DNA from: JACRDV01 sp024860865 [NCBI: Methanobacteriota archaeon]
Lineage (GTDB): Archaea > JACRDV01
Assembly (NCBI GenBank): GCA_024860865.1
Contig: JACRDV010000101.1
Location: 1 to 9,673 of the forward strand
Direction: 5' to 3'
DNA: 9,673 nt
Position numbers and translations under genes: made by a program. The notes beneath the pieces are model-generated. The model was not told where the DNA came from and did no database searches. It saw only the letters and a list, made by a program, of their open reading frames with translations. Below are positions 1 to 6,001 of the stretch, one piece after another (the stretch's first letter is position 1; each line of letters begins with the position of its first letter).

Positions 1-408
1 TTTCTCATTGAGAGTCGTTACGGTAAATGTCACTGCTGTTTTTATATCCTTAAGGAGACCAATATCACGGAGTATTAAATCAGACTTTGTAATGATTAGA
101 ATTCTACAATCATTTCTTTTGAAAAGTTCTAAGCAAGCTCTCGTTAGATTAAGATCTTTCTCTATTGGTGGATAGGGATAAGAGGAATTTGACATTGATA
201 TAACTTTAGTCTTATCGATTTTCTTTAGTTCGATTCTTAACCTTTTAATTAAGTCTTTCTTTACCCGGCAATTGTAAAAATTTGGTATGTAGCTGGACCC
301 GTAACAGTAGACGCATCTATGTGAACAACCGGTATATGGGTTGAACCCATATTTGTTTAAACAAGTGCAAAGAGGGTCATTCCAGGGATCAAATTTTGTG
401 ATTAGCAT
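1..408 (-). CDS. SplB-like radical SAM protein (COG1533), N-terminal part
   Basis: Read on the minus strand from ATG 408-406, the frame stays open for 136 codons to the window edge, so the C-terminal part is missing. The protein begins MLITKFDPWNDPLCTC and then has NPYTGCSHRCVYCYG at about residues 23-37. That is the CxxxCxxC cluster (C28, C32, C35) that binds the [4Fe-4S] cluster and S-adenosylmethionine in radical SAM enzymes. The FDPWN-PLCTC opening followed by NPYTGC is typical of archaeal COG1533 proteins related to spore photoproduct lyase; most of these have no known substrate. A later SMSNSSYPYPPIE stretch and an ITKSDLILRDI stretch also fit this family. No clear Shine-Dalgarno site is seen. 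It is transcribed away from the transposase remnant and is the leftmost gene of the decayed zone. Family assignment is firm; the reaction is unknown. Confidence 0.85.
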   Translation of the reverse strand, partial: MLITKFDPWNDPLCTCLNKYGFNPYTGCSHRCVYCYGSSYIPNFYNCRVKKDLIKRLRIELKKIDKTKVISMSNSSYPYPPIEKDLNLTRACLELFKRNDCRILIITKSDLILRDIGLLKDIKTAVTFTVTTLNEK

Positions 409-446
409 AGGAAAAAACTCTAATAATCTCAAACTTTGTCAATTAC

Positions 447-686
447 ATGAGAGATGACTTCCAACTGGAAGGATGGATGTTCATAAATTTCATAGCCCTT
501 GTATTATACTATAGGATCTATAGGTTACTCATTGATAAATCGTTGCTGAATAATTATTCGCCAAATGATGTCCTTATACATCTCTCAAGGATACATAAGC
601 TCAAGATAGAGGAGAAATGGTTGACTTCAGAAATACCAAAGAAAACAAGGAAGATAATTGAGAAACTAAACCTGCATATTACTTAA
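447..686 (+). pseudogene. IS4/IS1634-type transposase, 3' fragment
   Basis: The 79-residue reading frame contains EGWMFINFIALVLYYRIYRLL followed by a SPNDVLIHLSRIHKLKI stretch and SEIPKKTRKIIEKL. This is the usual C-terminal end of large DDE transposases of the IS4/IS1634 (COG5421) type found in many methanogens and other archaea. The Y-x-E-G-W-x-F-I-x-F region carries the glutamate of the DDE triad in this group (here E454-equivalent codon in LEGW), but the two catalytic aspartates and most of the roughly 500-residue protein are absent. Upstream the frame merges with the start region of the radical SAM gene, so the element was cut at about position 441. The ATG at 447 is therefore probably an internal codon and not a true start. 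I infer a dead insertion-sequence remnant; no flanking terminal repeats were recognised with confidence. Confidence 0.7.
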
Positions 687-707
687 AATAGGCGGAGTTA
701 CGGTTTA

Positions 708-724
708 ACTCTCATTTTGAGAGT
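708..724. repeat. Perfect hairpin between convergent genes
   Basis: ACTCTCA (708-714) is followed by three T and then TGAGAGT (718-724), a perfect 7-bp inverted repeat with a 3-nt loop. It lies 22 nt after the stop of the transposase remnant and before the convergent DUF2283 gene. It could be a transcription-end hairpin for either side or a leftover end of the mobile element. No T-tract follows directly. Confidence 0.5.
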
Positions 725-758
725 CATGGCAAATGTCCGAACACTAAGCCATCGAGAA

Positions 759-974
759 CTACACTACAGCCGGGGTTTCTTTTTTCACTGCCAATGCTTG
801 TCCTATCCAGTCTACGAGGTGTCGCTTAGCGTCAAGTATCTCTATCTCAACAGGAGCTTTACTTTCATCGAAATGAACGATTATCCCTCCACCGATGTCT
901 TCACCATAAGCCGGCTTATTATCCTTTATTTTAATCAGCAACACATCTACTTCACCATCATAGTAGGATTTCAT
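759..974 (-). CDS. DUF2283 family protein, predicted antitoxin (pair 1)
   Basis: This 71-residue protein opens MKSYYDGEVDVLLIKI and later has GIIVHFDE and EIEILDAKR, the three blocks of the DUF2283 family (Y-D-x-E-x-D at the start, a middle strand, and E-I-L-D-A near residue 45). The start is set at ATG 974 because GGGGAG at 986-981 sits 6 nt before it. A longer frame beginning at 1007 would add 11 unconserved residues. The gene follows the DUF4258 gene and overlaps it by 17 nt (958-974), so the two are translated from one message. DUF2283 proteins are predicted antitoxin partners of DUF4258 proteins in archaea and bacteria; the biochemical role is not established. It ends in AVV, as does its paralogue at 5731-5937. 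Confidence 0.8.
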   Translation of the reverse strand: MKSYYDGEVDVLLIKIKDNKPAYGEDIGGGIIVHFDESKAPVEIEILDAKRHLVDWIGQALAVKKETPAVV

Positions 975-1215
975 GTTTTTCTCCCCAATATCTTTTTTTC
1001 TCGGCACGATACGCAGTGATTACGATAATGTCTTTCCCACGTTGTTCATATACTACTCGAAGTATATAATCGTTAAGACGTTTATGAGCGATCAACCTTC
1101 TCCCATAGCCATCTACGATCTCCTCAGGGTTCTCCACAGTCTTCTTAACTAACTCTTCGGTTAAGTTGTATGTTTCGATTCGTTTCTTGGCGTGCTTTGG
1201 TATGATAATTTCCAT
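958..1215 (-). CDS. DUF4258 family protein, predicted toxin (pair 1)
   Basis: The 85-residue product starts MEIIIPKHAKKRIETY and has YGRRLIAHKRL in the middle and IIVITAYRAEKKRYW near the end. The histidine at position 8 followed by K-x-R-x-E-x-Y, and the final hydrophobic strand followed by Y-R-x-x-K-x-R-Y, fit DUF4258, a small family related in layout to RelE/BrnT-like toxins. The start is supported by GGAGA at 1225-1221, 5 nt before ATG 1215. A TATA-like TTTAAAATA (plus-strand 1240-1254) lies about 33 bp upstream. The downstream partner is the overlapping DUF2283 gene. I infer a toxin-antitoxin module; toxicity and target (RNA cleavage is a guess from the fold) are not shown by sequence alone. 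Both genes look intact although the surroundings are decayed. Confidence 0.75.
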   Translation of the reverse strand: MEIIIPKHAKKRIETYNLTEELVKKTVENPEEIVDGYGRRLIAHKRLNDYILRVVYEQRGKDIIVITAYRAEKKRYWGEKHEILL

Positions 1216-1595
1216 TTCAATCTCCAGGTGGATTTGTTAAGTTTTATTTTAAACCTTCTGTATTCCAATTCCCCTTCAGAGTTGGGAATTTGCGGGCAAC
1301 ACTATGTTGAATAATTAATTAAGAATTCTCAAAAATTGAGGTTTGACTTTTGAAGAATAGAATTTTACTCATTGCACTATCTTCATGTTATTTGTTAGTG
1401 GTTGCATTCAAGTTAAAGAAGAAACTAAAAGTAAAGGCTGTAAATTTTAAAACTATAGATGCTGGCTGCCACATCAGTTCCTGCCAAGTCCAACCCATGT
1501 TGTGCATAGGATCACGTCGTCCAGTAGTGGCCCAGGCTTAGAAAGAACCGGATTATAGGCTGAACCGCGGACAAACTCGAATTTACTCGGTAAAA
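1216..1595. other. Intergenic stretch without a recognisable gene
   Basis: No gene could be supported here. Contents are the pair 1 promoter, a 7-bp inverted repeat AATTCCC (1267-1273) / GGGAATT (1284-1290) with a 10-nt loop, and an AT-rich ATAATTAATTAAGAATTC stretch near 1311-1327. A 63-residue TTG-started frame at 1350-1541 has a Lys-rich, composition-driven sequence, no ribosome site and no family I recognise. On the minus strand an open frame runs through about 1477-1590 without a start. I searched by eye for a HicA partner next to the HicB remnant and saw none. Confidence 0.5.
1240..1254 (-). promoter_or_regulatory. Candidate TATA box for TA pair 1
   Basis: On the minus strand this reads GGTTTAAAATAAAAC, an archaeal TATA-like element centred about 33 bp before the DUF4258 ATG. 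The purine-rich GAAGG just upstream could serve as a BRE. The predicted start of transcription would leave a very short leader that still contains the GGAG site. Confidence 0.45.
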
Positions 1596-1799
1596 TTAAA
1601 TTTCTTTAAGCAGCTTCAGGAATTCTTCTCTTGTTAACCCTCATGGGGCCCTCAACTTCTAGGTAGAGTTCCACCGCCTCCCTAACCCTCACCATAAGTT
1701 CATCTAACGTCCTAGCCTGGGTGTGACAACCCTGAAGCTCCGGAACAGATGCCGCATAATAGCCATTTCGTCTTTTTCAATAACCATACTAAACTTCAA
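1596..1799 (-). pseudogene. HicB-like antitoxin with two frameshifts
   Basis: Reading from TTG 1799 gives LKFSMVIEKDE, then a one-base deletion near 1765-1767. In the next frame the sequence continues GYYAASVPELQGCHTQAR, TLDELMVRVREAVELYLEVE and GPMRVNKR. This is a nearly complete HicB (COG1598/UPF0150) domain: the G-Y-Y-A-x-x-P-x-L-x-G-C-x-T-x-x-x-T-x-x-E core followed by the A-V-x-x-Y-L helix. A second one-base insertion near 1624-1629 (AAGAGAAGAATTC instead of AAGAGAGAATTC) moves the frame again; the current frame stops at 1606-1608 while the ancestral stop would be 1596-1598. GGTGG lies before the TTG. HicB normally neutralises the HicA mRNA interferase, but no hicA gene is seen beside it. 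I read this as a dead, orphaned antitoxin. Confidence 0.75.
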
Positions 1800-1877
1800 G
1801 AACCACACCACCCATTAATTTAGCTCAAGGTCCTTTAAATTCTTTTCATAGTCTCTTAAACGATTTATCACCAAAAA

Positions 1878-2201
1878 CCAATAGAACTGACTATCTCCAC
1901 AACATAGGCTAACGAGATACCAAAGCTAACAACGGCCATCCTCTACGGCTCAGCTGCAAGAGGGGAACTCGCGGAAGTATCAGATATAGCAGTCACAAAA
2001 TACAGCGATAGGTCAATTTTAATTGTTGCTAGTGAAGACGATCAATATTCTGCAGATTCTTCTAAAAGACTTTATTCTCTCGCTCAAGGCAAAAAGGAAC
2101 TTAAGATTTACCTGAAGGCTGGACATGGGACAAACATGTTTTCTGCTGAAGTTGGGTTAGAAAAATTGATCTTAGATTGGTTAGATGGAACTTTAAAATA
2201 A
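1878..2201 (+). pseudogene. Chimeric remnant: MNT-type nucleotidyltransferase fused to alpha/beta-hydrolase end
   Basis: One frame runs from 1908 to the TAA at 2199-2201 with no start codon. Its first part, EIPKLTTAILYGSAARGELAE then VSDIAV, is the G-S-x-A-R-G-E...S-D-I-D core of small (MNT/KNTase-type) nucleotidyltransferases, with the second metal aspartate changed to Ala (codon GCA 1989-1991). The same frame continues upstream to 1878 across an in-frame TAG at 1905-1907. From about 2001 the protein changes to KYSDRSILIVASEDDQYS and LKIYLKAGHGTNMF, ending in LEKLILDWLDGTLK. That is the C-terminal part of a dienelactone-hydrolase-like alpha/beta hydrolase with its acid (SEDD) and catalytic His (GHG) but no nucleophile. 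I infer two broken genes joined by a deletion. Confidence 0.65.
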
Positions 2202-2221
2202 TGTAACCAGGACTTCGAAAG

Positions 2222-2980
2222 TTAAATCTTTTTAATCAATATTCTCCCTCTTGTGCCTTCGCTAGATCCAACTCTGAGTCCTAATTTTTCGATTATATTA
2301 ATAGTATTTTCTGGCAAGTGGTATTCTCTAAACTTTGAGGAATATTTCATTGCTTTTAAATTGCATATAAGAGTTATTAAATCAGATGCGACATCAATAT
2401 CTGATAATTCATTTAGCAAAAACAAAGGTAGTTTCTTCCTTTCTGCAATATCTGATAAATTCTCGATTTCAATACCACTTGTAAATACTCCCCTAAAATC
2501 AATAGAGAAGTTGCTTTTCAATCCAATTAAATATACTCCACCTTCCCCACTAGGTCCTAAAACAATGCCTCCGCATTTTGCTAAAAATTCAAAAGATTGA
2601 TCGATTATTTTGGGTTGAATGTGGGGGGCATCGCTTCCGATCACAACAATATTGCCATTTTCTTTAGCTACATATTTTAAAGCATTAATAAATCGAGTAT
2701 CGAAATCATCACCCTTCTGAGAAAATAGCGCTAATTTTTTAGATTCTATGTCTATTTTACAATTTTTAATGAGATTGCGAATAGAATTCTCTTCGTTCTC
2801 AGACAAATATGCTATATAAACAGCATCTGCTTTTGATTTGTATGTTAGGATAATGGCATCCATCAAAAATGCAGTATAAAGTTGCAAAATATCTTCATCG
2901 GTTAAGCCTGTATCTTTTTTTAATCTAGTTTTAACTAAACCCTTTACGGGTGCTTTAGCAAATATCAAAACCGAATTCAA
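2222..2980 (-). CDS. DUF2064/TIGR04282-like (COG3222) glycosyltransferase-fold protein
   Basis: The 252-residue product opens with VLIFAKAPVKGLVKTRL (residues 4-20), then VIGSDAPHI (113-121), GPSGEGGVYLIGL (142-154) and ELSDIDVASDL (191-201). This order (nucleotide-binding FAKxPxxGxVKTRL loop, GSDxP metal site, GPxxDGGYYLIGL, and a late D-I-D-T-P-x-D-L) defines the DUF2064/COG3222 family, which has a GT-A (nucleotide-sugar transferase) fold and often accompanies radical SAM genes. Its substrate here is unknown. The motif reads GEGGVY instead of the usual DGGYY. The start is TTG 2980: GTGAT lies just before it and the domain begins immediately after. About 45 residues follow the last family motif, longer than usual. 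It lies 73 nt after polB in the same direction, with its own TATA-like sequence at 3011-3027. Confidence 0.75.
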   Translation of the reverse strand: MNSVLIFAKAPVKGLVKTRLKKDTGLTDEDILQLYTAFLMDAIILTYKSKADAVYIAYLSENEENSIRNLIKNCKIDIESKKLALFSQKGDDFDTRFINALKYVAKENGNIVVIGSDAPHIQPKIIDQSFEFLAKCGGIVLGPSGEGGVYLIGLKSNFSIDFRGVFTSGIEIENLSDIAERKKLPLFLLNELSDIDVASDLITLICNLKAMKYSSKFREYHLPENTINIIEKLGLRVGSSEGTRGRILIKKI

Positions 2981-3010
2981 ATTATCACTGCTTTCGAATC
3001 TTTTTCAAGG

Positions 3011-3027
3011 GATATTTAAATTTAAAG
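3011..3027 (-). promoter_or_regulatory. Candidate TATA box for the DUF2064 gene
   Basis: The minus strand reads CTTTAAATTTAAATATC, a strong archaeal TATA-like stretch centred about 38 bp before the TTG start at 2980. It sits in the 73-nt gap after polB, so the transferase could be transcribed independently of polB. The assignment rests on position and composition only. Confidence 0.4.
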
Positions 3028-3053
3028 AGTTACTAATTAGCACTATTGTGAAA

Positions 3054-5405
3054 TTATTTAAATTCAAAAAGAGTTTTTTGTTTTTTAACCATTTTGAACT
3101 GGTCTTCAGTTACGCCAAAGCTCTCCAGTATCCTATGGGCAGGAGGTATAATTTGATTGTTAACATAATAATCAGTATCAATATCCTCTAGTTTTGCCAT
3201 TGAGTAAGGCTTCGCTCTGTCAGTAAGCCTGCCAGCTCCTTTTGTAATAACAAATCCGATTTTATCCCCCGCATCAAGTCTGCCACCAGCTTTTAACAAT
3301 ATTTTAGCAGCAGAAACATGTGGAGCAGCTATCTCATATTCTTCTGGACTTTTTGTCAGGGTTTTCCATATAATTAGCTCCTCATATGGAATTTGATTAG
3401 CTTGCATTTTTTGAATTATTTCTTGAACATAAACAACCGCTTTTTCTGGCGTTTTTTCCTTTAAAATTATCTCAAAAACTTTCTCTTGAACCTCTCTAGC
3501 TATTTCTGCCCAGTCGCCTCGAACAACTTCAAAACCAGTTATATCGATTCTCCCATCCTTTAACAATCCAGCATATTTTTTCTTCGCTTCAGTAAAGAAA
3601 ATTCTTTCATAAATATCTTTTAACTCAATTTCCAGTTCAAGCTTTTCTCTAACAGTTTCAATTAATTTTTCAACTTTAGGTTTCTCGTACTTAATGAAAA
3701 GTGAATCGGTATCAGCATAAATTATTTGAAGGCCAAGTTTTTTTGCAACTTCTATAGTTTTTGTTATAGTCTCTCGACCCCACGCTGCAGTTGCTTCTCC
3801 AACTTGTTTAAAGTAAAATTTTGCTCCAAGCCATGCATTATAGCCGTAGACTGCGTTTGTAGTCGTTTTGATAGCTTGCTGGCGCGCATCAAGGATTCTA
3901 TATTCAATACTTTTTGGGTCGAGTTTTTTAAGTTGTGTTTTAATTTTTCTACGAACTTTGATTAAATCTGATAGAACTCTCTTATAAAAACCATCAGGAA
4001 CTTTTCTAAATTTATATCCAACTTCAGGGGCGATATTTACTTCAGTTGATTTAACCCCAACATCTTCTGATACGAAAGTATCAGGAGAAATATTTTTTTG
4101 AATCATTAATGCAGGGTACATTGAGGAAAAATCAACGACAGCGACATTTTCATGTATTCCAGGTTTAGGAGCAAGAACGATCGCCCCCCTATATGGAAAA
4201 TATTGTTTCTCAAATCTGCTAGGGATTAGCTCTCCTTCTAAGGATGCTTGCCTAATTAAATACCATTCAACTCTAAACCCCATGGCAGCAGCTCCGACAT
4301 GATCAAGAGGCAATCCAACTACATTTGAAAGTTGAATTGCAAATGGTAATAATTTTTCAGAAACTTCAATTATAGTTTTGACTTCATTTTTAGATTGTTC
4401 TAACAATTTTTCTCTAAGTTTTTTATCATCCCAAAGCTCAGGAATTTTTGTTTCATCAACTTTTAATGGCTTAATTTTTGTTCCTAAAAATTCAGCTATA
4501 TTTTCAAGAGTTTTTACCTTAATATCTACAATATCTTCTGCGAAATCATAAAGATCAATATTAGCTCTGCCTGCGATTGAAACGTGTCCATACATGCTTG
4601 TATGAGGTTCGCCTGGCCTACCAACATCTAGCTTAATTTTTAAATTTTTAGCCCGTTGTCCCAAATAAAGCCAATCAAAAATATTTGATTCATATCCAAC
4701 AATACAATCTGGGTCGAATTCTTGAACGAATTTTGCAAACCCTTGGATTGCTTTTTTATCATTATAATCTGTTGCAATGAATTGCTTTTCAAGGCCATTA
4801 TTAGTTGCAGTTGAGATTGTAATTACTGGATCGGCAGCAGTTTTTGTAGATAAACCGCGCTTGCTGTAGCACTTTATATCAAAGGCCAGGACTTTAAGTC
4901 GTGGAATTTTCGCCTCTTCAATTGGTTTAGGAGTTTTTTTAACCTGATAAATAGCATCGACTTTATAGTTTTTTGATTTTATTTCTTCAACTTCAGTCTG
5001 ATGCCAACCACAGGGAGTCAATTGATTATCAATTAAATATCTGAGCGGGTATCTGACATCATACTCATAACATTCTTGAATTTCTTCTAATTTTGAAATT
5101 ATTTTTTGCAATTTGATTGCTTGGCCAGGATCTCTAAATGTAATTTTTAAAACTTTTACAGGTTTACCGAAGAGCTTTCGGTCTGCAAGCTCTATATTTG
5201 TAATGTTTGTTGAAAGTGCTAGAATTTTAGAAGTTAAACTTTTTATGTCAACTTTTTCTTTCGGTAAAACATAAAAATATGGTAAAAAAGTATCATCAAT
5301 AACTAAAACTTTTTTATTATTTGAGTCAATACACCAGAGTAAAATTTGTGGTTTTTCTTTTTTAACCTCATGAGCTATATCAAGGATCCAAAAATTAAGG
5401 TTCAT
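3054..5405 (-). CDS. polB: Family B DNA polymerase with altered proofreading motifs
   Basis: This is a full-length (783 aa) archaeal B-family replicative-type polymerase. The polymerase site is intact: motif A DFSSMYP (425-431), motif B K513-TTTN-AVYG (to 521), motif C YADTDS (563-568) and KKKY (608-611). The C-terminus QKTLFEFK (776-783) is a PCNA-interacting (PIP) box with Q776, L779 and F782. The N-terminal FYVLP and RYLID regions match the archaeal uracil-sensing domain. The exonuclease domain departs from consensus: Exo I reads D176-I-K178 where DIE is expected, Exo II reads YESNIFD (238-244) where YNxxNFD is usual, and the Exo III Tyr and Asp positions read Q337 and E341. Proofreading is therefore probably weak or absent. 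GTGAT lies 4 nt before ATG 5405, and TTTAAG about 34 bp upstream may be the TATA box. It is divergent from TA pair 2. Whether it is the main replicase cannot be told here. Confidence 0.93.
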   Translation of the reverse strand: MNLNFWILDIAHEVKKEKPQILLWCIDSNNKKVLVIDDTFLPYFYVLPKEKVDIKSLTSKILALSTNITNIELADRKLFGKPVKVLKITFRDPGQAIKLQKIISKLEEIQECYEYDVRYPLRYLIDNQLTPCGWHQTEVEEIKSKNYKVDAIYQVKKTPKPIEEAKIPRLKVLAFDIKCYSKRGLSTKTAADPVITISTATNNGLEKQFIATDYNDKKAIQGFAKFVQEFDPDCIVGYESNIFDWLYLGQRAKNLKIKLDVGRPGEPHTSMYGHVSIAGRANIDLYDFAEDIVDIKVKTLENIAEFLGTKIKPLKVDETKIPELWDDKKLREKLLEQSKNEVKTIIEVSEKLLPFAIQLSNVVGLPLDHVGAAAMGFRVEWYLIRQASLEGELIPSRFEKQYFPYRGAIVLAPKPGIHENVAVVDFSSMYPALMIQKNISPDTFVSEDVGVKSTEVNIAPEVGYKFRKVPDGFYKRVLSDLIKVRRKIKTQLKKLDPKSIEYRILDARQQAIKTTTNAVYGYNAWLGAKFYFKQVGEATAAWGRETITKTIEVAKKLGLQIIYADTDSLFIKYEKPKVEKLIETVREKLELEIELKDIYERIFFTEAKKKYAGLLKDGRIDITGFEVVRGDWAEIAREVQEKVFEIILKEKTPEKAVVYVQEIIQKMQANQIPYEELIIWKTLTKSPEEYEIAAPHVSAAKILLKAGGRLDAGDKIGFVITKGAGRLTDRAKPYSMAKLEDIDTDYYVNNQIIPPAHRILESFGVTEDQFKMVKKQKTLFEFK

Positions 5406-5464
5406 TGAATCACGTCTATATATTAGATGGTACTTCTTAAATCAATTTGGGTGTATTGAATAAA

Positions 5465-5478
5465 CTAAGTATACTTAG
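5465..5478. promoter_or_regulatory. Perfect palindrome, candidate operator of TA pair 2
   Basis: CTAAGTATACTTAG is a perfect 14-bp palindrome centred about 30 bp before the DUF4258 ATG at 5502, in the space shared with the divergent polB promoter. Its GTATACTT core sits where the TATA box should be for a leaderless or short-leader message. A palindrome over the promoter of a toxin-antitoxin pair is the usual place for autoregulation by the antitoxin or the complex. No matching palindrome is seen before pair 1. Confidence 0.5.
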
Positions 5479-5501
5479 AAAAGTTGGTTGGGCTAGATTA
5501 A

Positions 5502-5747
5502 ATGAAAATTATTTATAATAAGCATGCTGAGGTAAAAATTAAAGAAAGAGAGATTGATAAAGGTATAGTTGAAAGTACCATTGTAAGCCCAGACCGAGGT
5601 GTTATTGGTTTTCATGGAAGAACTATTTTTGAGAAGAAAATTAACGAAAAACATAAAATTAGAGTAATATGTGAAATAAAAGGTGAAAATATAAAAGTAA
5701 TATCGTGTTATATTACTAAAGTTGGTAGATATGAAAATCGATTATGA
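5502..5747 (+). CDS. DUF4258 family protein, predicted toxin (pair 2)
   Basis: The 81-residue product begins MKIIYNKHAEVKIKER, has FHGRTIFEKKI in the middle and IKVISCYITKVGRYE at the end. The histidine at position 8, the H/Y-G-R-x-(hydrophobic)-x-x-K-(K/R) block and the closing strand plus R-Y match the protein encoded at 958-1215, though overall identity is low, so the two are old paralogues or separate acquisitions and not a recent duplication. A weak GGTTGGG lies before ATG 5502. The downstream DUF2283 gene overlaps by 17 nt. The predicted role is the toxin of a type II-like module; no activity can be proved from sequence. Regulation through the palindrome at 5465-5478 is inferred. Confidence 0.75.
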   Translation: MKIIYNKHAEVKIKEREIDKGIVESTIVSPDRGVIGFHGRTIFEKKINEKHKIRVICEIKGENIKVISCYITKVGRYENRL

Positions 5748-5937
5748 TAAAGAATATGATATTATCTATCTAAGATTTAGCAAAAAAAAGTATTCTTATA
5801 GTGAAGAAAAGGATAATATTATCGTAGATTATGATAAAGAAGGTAAAGTTATTGCAATTGAGATTTTGGACGCTTCTAGAATATTGAAACATCCAATAGC
5901 AGAAATAATGAGAATAAAAGAAGCTGCAGTAGTTTAG
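5731..5937 (+). CDS. DUF2283 family protein, predicted antitoxin (pair 2)
   Basis: The 68-residue product opens MKIDYDKEYDIIYLRF, then has NIIVDYDKEGK and IEILDASRIL, the DUF2283 blocks in order, and ends KEAAVV. ATG 5731 is preferred over the in-frame TTG at 5722 because it gives the family's normal MKxxYD start and the same geometry as pair 1. GGTAG just before it is only a weak ribosome site, so translation is probably coupled to the upstream gene. The 17-nt overlap (5731-5747) places the DUF4258 stop TGA inside the codons for Y5-D6. A T-rich stretch (about 5946-5960) follows the stop and may end transcription. Very high Lys/Asp/Glu/Tyr content reflects AT-rich codon use. Predicted partner and inhibitor of the DUF4258 protein. 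Confidence 0.8.
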   Translation: MKIDYDKEYDIIYLRFSKKKYSYSEEKDNIIVDYDKEGKVIAIEILDASRILKHPIAEIMRIKEAAVV

Positions 5938-6001
5938 TAGAGATTAATTTTTCTAATTTTATCCTGTAAAGTAAATTAATTTTTAAGATAGTAAGATAGC
6001 T

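Noticed and set aside
717-1019. 100-residue plus-strand frame
   Set aside because: It is the antisense of the DUF2283/DUF4258 pair, which has clear family motifs and ribosome sites on the minus strand.
1267-1290. AATTCCC/GGGAATT inverted repeat as an IS terminal repeat or operator
   Set aside because: It is short, has a 10-nt loop, no partner copy was found at the other side of the transposase fragment, and it is not close enough to the pair 1 TATA box to be a convincing operator.
1350-1541. 63-residue frame on the plus strand with a hydrophobic start
   Set aside because: It needs a TTG start with no ribosome site, changes character midway, and matches no family I recognise; treated as chance in a decayed region.
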